From assembly GCF_001417965.1 (NCBI RefSeq), contig NW_018385098.1, forward strand, positions 1,112,384 through 1,176,383: a stretch of 64,000 bases of DNA, written 5' to 3'. This DNA is from Exaiptasia diaphana. Its lineage: Eukaryota; Cnidaria; Anthozoa; Actiniaria; Aiptasiidae. Each line of letters begins with the position of its first letter. Within the stretch, counting starts at the first letter, position 1. The notes beneath the pieces are model-generated. The model was not told the origin of the DNA. It did not search any database and worked only from the letters and a program-made list of their open reading frames with translations. Positions 24,801-37,600 of this stretch are shown here, one piece after another. A program made the position numbers and the translations under genes.

Positions 24801-26785
24801 TTCTGGCATTAAGTTAATTATATTTGGATGGACTATCTTTATAAATATTAATCAATTCTCCCCTGAATTCCTATTTTGATAAAGTAGGATACCAGCTCTT
24901 TGAAATTCAGGTGCAAAGAAAATATAGTAAATACGGAACACGTACACTTCTGAATTATTATGTTATCATTAACAAAACGAATATTGGCTGTCTGTTACAT
25001 AAAAATGACATGTCAAATGTTAACCACAACATGGTTGATATAGCCATAATATTTTAATCTATATTCTTATAAATTTGCATGTTAGAGTACGAACACTAAA
25101 ACTGTGCAACATAAATACCAATAAATACTGCTAAATTATGCTAATTCTATTGTTTTCTATTGTTTGATTAACACTATTTTGTAGTAAAAAGTGGAAAGTG
25201 TTGCACACATTTACTTTGTACTCTATTCTTTAGTTAGTCAAATTTTATAATGAAATTATATTCTCTTAATGCGGACTACTGGTCATACAGTAGAATAATT
25301 GTCTTGCTTTTTAAGAAAAATATATCCTTTTTTCGATTAAAACCTCTAAAGAAAAAAATTGTCTAAAACTACCAAGATTTCGTGTCAAGATGTGTCAGAA
25401 TTTGTGCATTTTTTAAACGTAGTTGCACATGTTTTGAGTTTTATTTTCTAATTCTTTTTTCAAAATAAATTTTAATATACAAAAATTACATAAACGATTC
25501 AAATTTTCTCCTTTTGTTTTCAAAATATTCGTTGTTCACTTTACACAAAGAAAAACATTCAACGGATTTGAATTCATTAAATGTAATTTGGCATGCTTCT
25601 ATGATTTTGATGTATTTTGAAGTTAACAATCACCGAGTATTTCTTCACGTAATTTTTACAGTTTTGGTAAAATTTCTTTTACATAACGTTGTACCATTGT
25701 TTATGTGTCTCTTATATTAGTTAATTCTTGAATTTTCAATGTCCGCCAGAGGTTAATTATGCTACGAAATTTAAAGAATGACTGTTGACCACTCCTAATT
25801 GTATAAATAGCTTTTGAAAGTAACGCTAAAATGGCTTTTTAAAACACTTTATTGGTTTTAATCATGAAACAAACTTGAGAATGACATTGATATCTCTTAT
25901 TTTGAATACCCCATACGAAACAGAACTATTAATTAGTATTTAGTTAAAAAATATTCAAAATAATAGCACGATAATATCATTTTAAGTGAAATATAGGCTT
26001 CGGAAGAGAGTCGTATTTGGGAAAAAATATTGAAATAGCAATTGAACACAAAAGCTGACACATTCAACACCCTTTTAAGTAAAAACAAATGAAATACTAA
26101 AATGAGCTTAATCGACCAGTAACTGGGATGTCATTTCGAAGTTGACCTGGGCATTGAAAACTTGAATTTGCATGACATATGCAGACACAGTGCAAAAGAT
26201 TGAAATCGTAAAGCGATACTTGCTACAGATTTGCGTTCAACTAGGGTCTTGCCGGGCTCCTAAATTCATTAATAATTGCCCATATGTGGCCAGACTACGT
26301 GCAAACAAGAATAGAAAGTCGAGTGCTTTTTTTTTTAGTTGAAAGGCAAATAAACTGCTATCTTTTAGTAATATCAAGTTATCTTAACAGAATATAAAAC
26401 GAAGTCATAATTGTTACTGAAAAATGTTTACGTGCCGACAACATTATGCAAATCTCATAGACGCACGGTTATCAATGAAAATTAATAGCTGGGGCTCAGT
26501 CTGTGTGTTGTTTTAGCTATCATTTGGGGTCTTTAAGTCAATGCAGACAACGGAGAAAACACTGTATTTAATTCATATGGACATGTAATCCCAGCAACGT
26601 CAAATCCCTTTGTTTTCCAAGATTTACTAGTTGCAAGAGCAAGGCAAACTTACCCAAGGTCGCTTCCAATCGATTTTCACGTGAGGTGGCAGAGCTCGCG
26701 AGTAAAACATATTCGTATCGACAGCGTCGAAGTCGTAGTCCCTGTAGGGATTTCTGGAGTTGTTTCTTCTTCTAATCTCATCCAT
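15895..26785 (-). CDS. Classical calpain A (C2L and penta-EF-hand cysteine protease)
   Basis: Ca2+-dependent cytosolic cysteine protease. Seventeen exons in transcription order: 26785-26654, 23534-23203, 22728-22560, 21973-21893, 21306-21218, 20594-20517, 20217-20032, 19943-19811, 19606-19392, 19094-19049, 18747-18673, 18600-18484, 18090-18022, 17843-17765, 17235-17119, 16336-16284, 15921-15895. All phases agree and total 1998 nt, 665 aa. The core has Gln64 and Cys70 (KQGMLGDCWLLA), His229 (GHAYTVTG) and Asn253 (VRNPWG): the triad is intact. The C2L domain is about 295-470, a 16-residue linker 472-487, and the penta-EF-hand domain 488-665, with clear loops at DADRSGSMDAYE and EDLSGKLGFKEF. 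The N-terminus is short, without a Gly-rich domain. The 26785 start is the first Met of an exon ending KIDWKRPW, the expected core entry. Which vertebrate calpain is closest cannot be settled by eye. Calpain B lies head to head. Confidence 0.95.
16435..17081. repeat. 19/38-bp minisatellite with assembly gap
   Basis: In calpain A intron 15. Two 19-bp units alternate: TATTGCAAAGGATCACTGG and GATTGCAAAAGCTTACTGG, with small variants, giving a 38-bp higher-order period. Positions 16663-16938 are 276 Ns, probably the collapsed centre of the array. Long frames across it are artefacts. Confidence 0.9.
17574..17691. repeat. GC-richer hairpin MITE in calpain A intron 14
   Basis: The left arm starting AACAATTAGACCTC and the right arm ending GAGGTCTAATTGTT are about 48-bp near-perfect inverted repeats around a short CTCGGCC-rich loop. 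It is non-coding and its GC content is above the surrounding intron. Confidence 0.6.
21505..21578 (+). pseudogene. tRNA-derived sequence (SINE head or tRNA pseudogene)
   Basis: In calpain A intron 4, antisense to the gene. The A box TAGCTCAGCTGG, B box GGTTCAAATCC, a 7-bp acceptor stem (GGCCTTG with CGAGGTC, two G-U pairs), the D stem and most of the T stem are present at normal tRNA spacing. The anticodon stem (27-31 against 39-43) does not pair, so a working tRNA is unlikely. It is more likely a tRNA-derived SINE head or decayed tRNA. Confidence 0.6.
23535..26653. other. Calpain A intron 1, no gene seen
   Basis: A 3.1-kb intron between the N-terminal exon and the exon with the catalytic Cys. 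It is very AT-rich, with a C-rich tract near 23970-24000 and no recognisable coding similarity. Confidence 0.6.
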
Positions 26786-29700
26786 GATTGAGTGGAAAGG
26801 TTCTTTTAACTATCAAACCAATAACGCACTGTTTAGCAGATAGCAATTGATCTCAGCAGTTACTTTCAAACACGCACCAAGCGAAAAACCAAAAGCACCG
26901 AAATTAAGCTAGGAAAGGTATAATTTTTGCGATCATATAATCAAGACACAATTCCAGCCCTACCTTTTCTGCTGAAGAAGAAAAAGAAGGAGTTTGGATT
27001 CACAAACACTGAAAACTGTTAGCTTGGTTCACTCTGTTCGAGAACAACCCAAGATGACGCCCATCAGAAGAGAGCATGCTCATAATAAATGTTTATGTAA
27101 CGCATTCGTGCGTGACTATGCGTCACGTCACGCTTGGGCGCAAAGTTCGCTGGCAATCGAAAACATTTTATCTTGACTCATATTTTAACTGGACTCATTA
27201 TATTTTTACTTGACAGAAAGCTAATACACTAATTTTAATGATTTTTCAGCCTTTGAAAAACCACGGGAGAGAAAAATTTCCAGTCGTGGTAAACTGACGG
27301 TTAATGATAAATACAAAGACTTTTATCTGCTTTTATGATAGAAACAATATTCTATTGATAAGCAAGAAAACGCAAAAAATAATCAATAATTTTATTTGAA
27401 GTTTCAAAGGAGTATGATTGATTTTTAAACCTTTTTTCCGACCGCGGACGACTCATCATCTCTGACAAGTTTTGAATTCAAAATCTTCATTCCACAAGTT
27501 AAAGAAAAAATTAAGAACATCAGAAATATTGTTAGCTTTTGTTCTCAGAAAACAAAGATATTTCTATAACTCATCTATAACAGGAAAGACGCTGACTAAT
27601 TATTAAGAAAGTTGACATGGCGAAGTTGGCTGGGGATTGGAATCCGTGGCATCGTGCACTCCCGGAACATGTAGGGCGTCTAGATGAAACCCGCAGTTAT
27701 TCTGAATGGCACTTCGATAAAATATTTCTTCCACAAAGAAACAAATCATCGACTATAATGTTAGCTTTTGTTTTCAGAAAACAAAGATATTTCAATAACT
27801 CATCTATAACAGGAAAGACGCTAAGTAAGAAACTTGACATTGAGAAGTTTGCTGGGGTCCATTGGCAATGGCGGGCGGATCCATGGCGTCGTGCACACCC
27901 GGAACATCTAGACGAAACCCGTTGTTTTTCTGAATAGCACCTAGATCAAAATCTTTCTTCCACAAATCAGAAAAATTATCGACAGTAGTGTTAGCTTTTG
28001 TTTGTAGAAAACAAAGGGTTTTCCGTCAATTACTGTAAAAGCCACTGAAACACAGTAGTAACAGACTCGCTCAGTATTAATTAAGACAAAATAGTCATTT
28101 GCCTTCGAGGGGGCCCTCTGTTTTTCTCCCAGAGAGCTTGATATTCAGGCTAGCGTGAAGCGTAATTTTTCGAAACGTACGTAAACGTAGTGACGTGGTA
28201 CTCACGTAGTACTCGCGTACTCTTGAATATTCGATTCTCTATTAAACGTAGTGGAACGAAACGTACTTTGTGTTTTCCATTCTAGATTAACCAGGTCAGT
28301 TGTTTTTTTACTACTTTGCGGTTTTGCGGTCATCTGTCTCAGCAAGTGTACGTTAGTAGGGGCGTGCAATGCCTGGGGATATCTATTGACTCTAGACCCT
28401 CTAGTCTATACGTAACATCACCAACGTGCAAGGTTGTGGCATATGATTGAACGCAAAAACAGCTTCATCTGTTACCCTCTTGGAAAATAAAATACATTGT
28501 TAGTTATTGTTTTGTCCTCGACTAGTTGGAGCTGAATTCCCATAGAGAGCAAGGGGTCTATAAGCTACATCAAACTTGCAACCATTTTAAATTTACAATA
28601 GTCAAAAAATCAATCCACAATCTATCAAAAGAAAACGTGGTAAATGTCACGCGAGCTTCATCTTATCTAAAGTCTAGTTGAATTCAGTCGCACAAAGGTG
28701 TCTCGTCGTTTCAAGTTACGTCACAGCTGCCATCTTGGGAGAAACTTCAACAAAGGATTTCTCATTAGATCATTAGTATCTATTTTTAATTCCTCCAACA
28801 TGGCCGCCGGTCTGTTATCTTTTGAATCTCATGGCAATGGTTGAAAACGATCAATTTCGACTTTTTTTAATTTCATTGGTATGACGCGAATTCATTAGGA
28901 CACTTTTACTGATACACTAAAAAGATAAACAGCATTGTGCTGTGCAAAATTACCGGTAGAGTTGTGAATATTAATTAAAGCAGTGCTCATTTGGCCTACG
29001 TTGGTATGTTCTGGCAAAGTGATCATGGTATTGACAAAGGTATCAATCAAGATGGCGGATGTCTGATAAAACTTACAACACAGGACAAAATTCATATTCG
29101 TACGGAACATCTTTCATTGCACGAGTTCATACCGGGGGTGACTGGATACAACTCCCTTAACTTTCGCACGATGGTGAACGAAAGATCGCACTGTAAATAA
29201 GAAACTCACAAAGTTTGATGTTAATCACATCAAATGTAAAGGATTGGAAGCTTTTCAAAAATTCTACATTTTACAAAGGACTGTATGGCGAATTTAGAAA
29301 ATTTCGGACGCAGCGTCCGGCATTCTATACATTTCTTCGAAAACTCGAAAGGCCGTAAATTGTTGAATAGTGGCCTGGCCAACGCCAAATTCGGACAGTT
29401 AGTATTTCTCAATACGTTCTTTCGTCGTATTAATCTATCATGCCAATTCAGGAACTTGTACCCAGTCTTCCACGGTATGAAATCGGGCAATGATGGTCGG
29501 AGTGCTCCTTTTTCATCCGCTAATCTTCAGCGATATTTTTAAAAACGCCCACACATCTAAGAAATCATAATTTTAACCGCAAAGATACATTTTATTGGGA
29601 ATTCTGAGCGGGTTGCTTGTCAATGACGAACCACAAGTGGGATCCCTGTGGTGTTACGGACGTCACAATCAAACTCTCTAGCTTCATTACTTCAAGGAGC

Positions 29701-32700
29701 AATTTATCGTGATTGACAGAGGAAAGGCATAAGTATCAACAAGAAGACTGTCACCTTCACTAGTAACAAGATCTCGAGGAGCTGTAACTTACGGATAAAT
29801 TCTCAATGAGAAATAATAACTCATATTATATATATTAAAGACCAATCTGGATGCTTTTTCAGCGAAACTTACTTCAACTCAGTAATGGCAAGTACTAAAT
29901 TCCCATTATTAATACTGCTCTTATATCTCATATAAATGAGATTATTTTTGATGCGAAAAGTAAAGGACGGAAAAAAGAATAAAAGAAAGGAAAATGTGAA
30001 AGCTAAATGCAAAGACTACTATCGTCTAAAAAACAATATTTCTAATATGCAAACCGCAATAATTATACAATTTTCTCAAAAGCTGCGTAATTTTATCCAA
30101 GTTGTCAAACAAGTATGACATAATCTTGTCCCGCAAGAGTCTGCCATCTGCCTGAAAAGGGTATACATTATCACATGATGAATATTACATTGAGAACAGT
30201 TATAAAATTGCAATCTACAGAGCCATGTGTACCTATTGCCATTATTCCGACATAAAGTCAGCCCTCGGGGGACTTCATCAAGAACGAGAAGTAAGCCTTG
30301 ATGGATAAAAATAATGACGTATAAGGGAAGAATTATAATATATCTTATACGATAACTTACTGCCCTGAGGGCCACATAAGTAATATATTCCGTTTCACCC
30401 GTTTTTGATTAAAATAAACGATAAGATGGAGGGATGGATATTAAGGTATTCGATTCAAAGAAAAAATTATCTATGCGTACATAGTATATATTTTAAGCTC
30501 ATTTCCAATGGTTAACCATAGCTAACTAAGTAGATAAATATACATTAATATAGCCACGGGAGCACTTTCAGATCACTAATCTTAATCAACTGAAATCCAA
30601 TGGAGAATTTTTCCGTCCAAAAAATAGACGTTTTGAAATTTTTTTCAGACAATTATTCACGATTTAATCCGTATGAAAAAGACAACAATATTGTAACATA
30701 TGCAAACTAATACAAAATTAGTATGAATGATTGATAGAATTTATTTTTATATATATATATGTGTTTGACAAGTAGGTCAAAGTTGTTTTGAGTAGCTGAA
30801 TTAGCATTGGTGTCTAGCTCACACAGCCTCCTTAAGGCTTAATTAGCCCACACTGACACCTTAATATTCTAAATGCATCACGTGACACCTGTTATTACAG
30901 CTAAAACATCAACATCAGACCGCAAACATTATACAAGAACCCTAAAGCATCTTTAAAAGTAAATATATCAAGTGCAAAGTAAAACACTAGACGATAGAAT
31001 GTCTCAATAGCACTTTTAACACCAGATGTTGTCGGAATTGAACTTCGTTTTTCGAGGCTTTGGGACTGCGAGCATTAATTGCTTGACACTTGAAAGTCCT
31101 TGCGAAGTTAAACAATTTCAAAATATGAATTAATCAGAGAAGAATTTAAGTTGAAAATATTATAGCTAAATGCAAGAATATTTTAAGTCTTACGTTTTTC
31201 AAATCAAAGGCAATATGCAACGATAATAAAATTCAAAAGAAATTAACAATTGCCTTTTCACAATAAACACAACGAGATAGTGTCGCAAAAGCAGGTCGCT
31301 CTTTTGGTGAAACAGGTGGTAAGCTACATAGAAACGGCTGTACCGTTAATTTTCTGGACTTTATTTATAATCCTATATATTTGTTTATTTTGTGAATGAC
31401 TTGTTGATGGCAAATGACCAATGTTACTTGCAACCTACTGCATCGATGTTTGTGGTTAAACAAACAATACTCTTGCTGAGATTAGATCTTTAAACACCCC
31501 TAGAAATAGCTCCTCGACATAATTTGGTGGACTAGAACACTTACGTGTACGTTACGCACAAAAGAATTAGAGAAGAGACTTCGGGAAAGAATAGTTATTG
31601 TCCTTTTGTTCCCCTGCAAGCCTCGTCTTCAATTCTTCTGCCAACATGCAGAATATCGAAAGAGCTTTCATACAAATTTGTCGAGACGCTATTGCTTTTT
31701 TTTCAAAAATGCATGGTTTATTCCTCAAAAGCAATTTCTTATTTCTCCTTTAATTTCTTTGTTATAATCTTTTAGTTTTTCATGACTGTCCTCTGATTTC
31801 ATTATTTACTCAGTTCTCATCGATTCGTTTTGTTATTTTGGTCTATTTCGCAAATGATGAGGAGCTGTTTGGCTATGTTTTCAAGTTTCGCTTCCTTCTG
31901 ATACTCCAAGTCACAAGGCTACCGGTCTCTCCTCCGCCTCAACTTGTAAATGTAAATGTATAATTTTTCTTAATTGTCAGACCTTGTGGGAATACCTATT
32001 ACATAATCATTTTCATGTAATGTTAATGACATTTGTGCCAGAGAAACGAAATGACGAAAAAAAGCCAAAGCATTATAATGTACAAATAGTCGGAAAGAAA
32101 AAGAAAAAAAGGGTTGCAATGATAGTTTTGGTTGGCATAAAGTTTGCGGAATTGCCAAGAGGTTATTTAAAATAACAATCAAACTATTTATAGCATAAAT
32201 TATTGTTTTAGAAACAGATAAATCTTTAATATTTGTCATTCTAAACATTCTAACTTGGAAACAGAGAGCATTTGTTGTTGCAATATTATCGCGTCGGCAC
32301 CATTTTGCCAAAGGGGCGTGATAAAGGCAGGTGGCTGTCAGCGATGGATTACAAACACCAAATAACATTCCAAAATACGACCAAATTTATAAAACAGGTA
32401 CATAATTAGCAGCATATTCGATTCAAATCCATATTTAATGAAATACCACAACATCTAAATGAAACAATGATTTTCGTCTTTTGCCTATCGCTCACTCACG
32501 ACAGTGACGGTTTAGCTACCTGGGTGAGCAGGATTTCGTGACGTGTGCGACCAAACTCGGTAGTATCGATCGTGTATTATTTAGCCAGTTACGTCCCATT
32601 GTGTAGTTAGGGGTATTATATATATGAGTTTCAGAGGTCAAATACACGAAGCATTACTAATTCCTCTCTTGTCGAGCACTGGAGCATTGAACCAACTTGA

Positions 32701-34308
32701 TTGAATTGGAATTTTGAATTGAATTGGTAATATATCTGACAACGGCGAGGTACGTACCAGCTTTGTATAATTTTTAGGTCCAATATATATCTAACAACTG
32801 AATCTTCAGTGAATAGAAAGCTCGCGTTTTTAAAACATTAATACTCCTTTTTTGGCGTTACCACAAACAAATTTAATTTCGGCAAAGATTTTTGAATTTA
32901 TTATCGAGGCGAATTGTATCAAACAATTTGATTTGTTCGCTTAAATTATCGATGTTATTACTGCCATTTTTGCAATAGTTTGAATAGCGTAGTTTATTTG
33001 CTTGTAACCTCATATTTGTCCCTAATAGCTGTCAATTAGGCCATTGTTGATTTATTGACATAACCTAAATTGATTTGGCAGAGATAACTGTCTTGTTAAA
33101 GACCTACCTTTGTCTATCACTGATAGGCTATTGTCTGATTGTTATAGCGTAAGCAGTACATACAACTATAGTTTATCAGTCTTCTAGTATATCGATTCGA
33201 CCTGACTTTAGAACCTCATTACCGAGGTTAACATGAAACACAGCTTATAAACTTAAACGTTTTGATAACATTATTACATAATATGCAATATAAATTTGAG
33301 CAGCTTCTACAATCAAGTATTTAACATTCAAACGGCGATTTTCACATGAATCGTATATATTGCATTGGAAAGATCTGGTTAGGTCAACCAGCTGAAGCAG
33401 ATCTCACAGAGAGGGTCCCGAGCTCATTTATAGGTCCCTCAAGACCGATAAATTCAACAAAAAAGGCACGGAAACAGTTCAACGGTTTTTATTATTTTTT
33501 TAATATTACAATTTGACCATTACCTGAACTAATTCCTCTTATACATATGGAAAGTACGGCGTCTGAATTTATTCGACGTATTTCTGTGAATGAACCGAAC
33601 GAGATTGTCTGAACTATATGCGAAGATACCACACGCTGGGTTCGATTCCGATATCAAACGACAAGGCAATTAACTTCGTGCCTCGGTACCAGCCAAGTAC
33701 ACTGTCATTAACCAACATTTTAGTGAAAAATATCTCTTGAAATATTACACTTATTTATTCGTTTGAAGAACGGTATAACATCTCATGATACCCAATATTA
33801 TGGTCGTAAGCTCGAATACTTAATGTGTGTGGAATTGATGACACTCAAACTCGATAAAAAAGTTTACTTCATCAAAAATCTATTGCTTTTGACACTACTT
33901 AATTGATTTAGCCCTTGGTGGTTTGTATTAATTCGGTAACATGAATAGTGTCCCATCCAAAAACAATATAATCTTCGCCAGACGGAATGGGGCCCACCCA
34001 CTGAGCCTCGCAACCACATCAAGCGGTTTTCACATTGCATGATCATTCTGTGTATAGAGGACGCAAAAAAAACTAAACAATATTTAATACCTTCACTGAT
34101 TTACGTGGGAGCTTTGATATGCCGGCACGTTCTTGTGTAAATTCAATGTGCATTCGTGCATTTTGTGGCTGAGCGCTTATCAGGATAGCGCGCGCTGCGC
34201 AAGTACTTACTCAAATGGTAACCACTTAGGAAGATCTACCTTTTTTGCAATGGCTTGAAACTGGAGAGTTTCGTCGGCCAGATTTCGCTGTAGAAACAAT
34301 GAAAGAGC
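26786..34308. other. Spacer between the two divergent calpain genes
   Basis: About 7.5 kb with no gene recognised. It holds the 229-bp tandem duplication at 27532-28020, an ACGTAC/CACGT-rich stretch near 28160-28260, short unmatched open frames (for example 29285-29542), and TATATATATAT near 30750. Another TATA-rich segment lies near 32600-32640. The flanks should carry both calpain promoters, but no element could be assigned. Confidence 0.5.
27532..28020. repeat. 229-230-bp tandem repeat, about 2.1 copies
   Basis: TTAGCTTTTGTT starts units at 27532, 27761 and 27991, giving periods of 229 and 230 bp. Units share blocks such as CATCTATAACAGGAAAGACG and a stretch encoding PEH...LDETR, with scattered differences. 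An open frame from 27617 runs through both, but no protein family was recognised. Confidence 0.7.
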
Positions 34309-34449
34309 ATGCGTAAGTAAAGTGAGCGTTTATGATCAAATGCTTTCTCTAAACCGAAAATAATAATGATAAAAATTAAGAAAATTGAGAAAAAAATTCA
34401 GAAAACAACAGCAGCCACACTATTTGTAAGGTTTTTTGATGATGGATGG

Positions 34450-34590
34450 CAGAAGTACATAACCAAAATTACCAAAATTGTTAACCAAAATTGTTAACCA
34501 AAAAAAAATTTTTAACCGAAAAAAAAAATTGTTAACCAAAAAAATTGTTAACCAAAATTGTTAACCAAAATTGTTGGTTATGTACTTCTG
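34450..34590. repeat. Inverted-repeat element with 13-mer tandem core
   Basis: In the 5' intron of calpain B. CAGAAGTACATAACCA at 34450 and its exact reverse complement ending at 34590 flank several copies of AAAATTGTTAACC, some interrupted by A runs. This is a MITE-like shell around an expanded short tandem repeat. Confidence 0.65.
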
Positions 34591-34676
34591 TGGATGTTCT
34601 ACAATTCTACTGAATAAAAAAGTAAAAACGTATATAACTGACTATTTAAGATGATTTTTTTTGATTTCCAGGAATA

Positions 34677-37600
34677 ATGACCAGTAGAGACATCGGGAGG
34701 GAGAGTAAATACGAGAGATTACGTCTCGAGTGTTTGCGCGATGGAAAGTTGTACGAAGATCCAGAATTTCCTGCAAATGTCAGCTCACTGTACGACAAGA
34801 ATCCTTTGCAAGTTAACATAGAATGGAAACGACCATCTGTAAGTCGTTGTTGTAACACTTATAAACTACTTATCCAACAATATACCCAACCACCCACCCA
34901 CCCACTCACCGAACCAGCCAACCAACCACCCAACCCCCTACTCACCGAACAAACCAACCAACTACACACTCGCAACTAACCACCCGCAACCAACCAAGCA
35001 CTTTTAAAAAGTCCTTCTTACTGTTGCAATGTTAGAATAAACAATATATCAATTTCAACTCACAGGAGATAAGTCGCAATCCAAAGTTTTTCTCTGACGG
35101 TGCCAGCCGTCATGATGTCGCTCAAGGACGATTAGAAAACTGTTGGTTTTTGTCTTCGCTGTCAACTCTCGCAGAACACAAGTCACTTCTTTACCGTGTT
35201 TGTCCTCCTCACCAGACGTTTCGCAAAGGTCATTATTGTGGGTTGTTTGTATTTCGATTCTGGCGGTTTGGTGAGTGGAATGAGGTGATCATTGATGATC
35301 GAATACCGACTTTTAACGGACGACCGTACTTCACTAGATCTACAGACCCCAATGAATTCTGGTGCTGTTTGGTGGAGAAAGCCTACTGCAAGTAAGAGGG
35401 AAACATGTATATAGAACCCCCCTGAATCCAGCGCATAAAATCTATCCTGGGGGTAAAAGTACCGGGGGATGCTCGTCGGATCTCAAGGGTAAAAATTCGT
35501 GATTGGGAAGGTAAAAAGTTGTAGTTTCTGGATATTTGCATTTTCTGCAGTTTCTCAGGGTGAACAGAAAGGGCGCATCGATATTGATTTTCCTCTGCGT
35601 TTTTATCATTGGAATTACCGATTTAATTTAACAATATTTGTTGTGCAATCTCGTAGTGGTTAAAAATCAGTCAGCCACGCCCTTTTTTCAAGATTTCCGA
35701 GATCTTTTAGGGGTCTTTTTGAATATTACTGACGAGCATCCCCGGTACTTTTACCCCGGAGTCCCCCCAGGATTAAAATCAACTCTTCGTTCAATTGAAG
35801 GACAAAGGAAAGTCGTTGGAAGGGTGGATAAAGTTATCTAACACGTACATTACGGTTATATAGATTTTATCTGCTGGTTGAGGATTTATCCGGTATATAG
35901 CCCTATTCACACTTCGTACCATAGGTCCCAGAATGGGACCACTTACAAATAAAGGTTAAAACGTGTGACTTAGAGGAGATGGAGTCACCTGATCACACCT
36001 GGTACAAATCGTCATTTATACATGTATTCTTCCTGTAACATAGAGATAACTGTAATAGAAAATTACACATATATTTTTAATTCTCCTTTCTTAGGTTATA
36101 TAGGTCTTACGAAGCCTTGAATTACGGTTTACAAAGTGAGGGACTACAAGACTTTACTGGGGGAGTGGTAGAGAGGATTAAAATGTCCAGTGCTCCATAT
36201 AACTTATTAGGACTACTAAAAACCAGCATGGAACGAAACTCATTGATAGGAACATGTGTAGTGGTGAGTAGAACACTAGATTATAATGTAGAAACTACAG
36301 GGCTATGGTCCATAAGCATTCCTTTCCGAGCCATGTTTGTGTTTGAAAATGAAATACATCGTAACATAAGCAAACACTTCCTCTTTATTATCAATGATTA
36401 CTCTAAATAAATGAAAAACATGATCTATCAAAGAAGTCCGACCTGTACTTGTCACATTTGCAAAACTGTGGAAGAGAAAACGATGGGAAAAAAGAGCTAG
36501 TGAATGAATTTAATGATTGTCTGATGTATAAGTTCTTCTAGTGTTGTTGTTTTTGTTGTTAAGTTATTGTTGTTGTTGCTATTGCTAACGCTTCAATGCC
36601 TATTCCAGCCCAAGGGTAACGAACAGAGTCTACACTTACCAAACGGACTTATTTGCGGGCATTCTTATTCCATAACAGCATTAAGAAAGGTAAACTCTCA
36701 TGTATGAGCCTTTCAATTCAAATATAGCAGATGTATAGTATGCATCAGAGTTGCAATTTCATAGTCATGAAGTTTAGTACGTTAGAAATAGTCATATTTA
36801 GCATTGTCCTAGCTATACTACGCCCTTGTTCAAACACGAGAACCGTAATGTTTGCGATCAAAGAAATGATGGTCCGTGCTGCGGTGAATAAACGTGTGTA
36901 ATCAGTTATAATGTTTGATCAGCGAATCAAAACAACAATTGGATGGACAACTACTGGATCGCCACTGGATAAATTCAACGTGAAAGCTGGTTAATTAATT
37001 CATGGTAGTAATTTTGCTTGTTTTACGTTATTATTTTGTTGTTTACTATTGAACTAGGTGGAGCTGCGATATCTTCCTGACCGACCAATCAAGCATTTAA
37101 TTAGACTGAGAAACCCATGGGGGGAAGGAGCTGAATGGAGAGGAGCCTGGAGCGACAAGTAGGTCTTTTTTGTGACGTCATTACTGAATCGAGTATTATG
37201 GTATAGTTAATTTACTGACCCTTATATTTCACAGCTCTAAAGAATGGAAAATGCTATCAGAGCGACAAAAGTACGAATTAGATTTAACTCATGAAAAGGA
37301 TGGGGAATTTTGGTAAGAATTGACCATCACAAATCAACTACAACAAAAATTCACAAATTTGACCCAGTTTCTACACTCCAGAATCCAATGAAATAAATCA
37401 ATCAAAATAACTGACCATCCCTACTTTGTCTTTCTGCAGGATGGACTTTGACGATTTTATAACAAATTTATCCCTGATAGAAATTTGTATGCTAACGCCC
37501 GATAGCGCTACAGATAGCCACAAGAAAGTTTGGGAGCAAGGAATAATAACAGGGCGGTGGCAACCTTGGGTAAACGCTGGAGGATGTCGTAACTTTATTA

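Noticed and set aside
29230-29542. Overlapping 85-86-aa frames on both strands
   Set aside because: No recognisable family, no splice or promoter context; chance frames are expected at this size.
32540-32790. Solo LTR or retroelement promoter
   Set aside because: TATA-like sequence and a weak primer-binding-site-like segment only; no paired ends or target duplication could be shown.
33600-33690. Second tRNA or SINE from a GGGTTCGATTCC B box
   Set aside because: No A box at the right distance and no acceptor stem.
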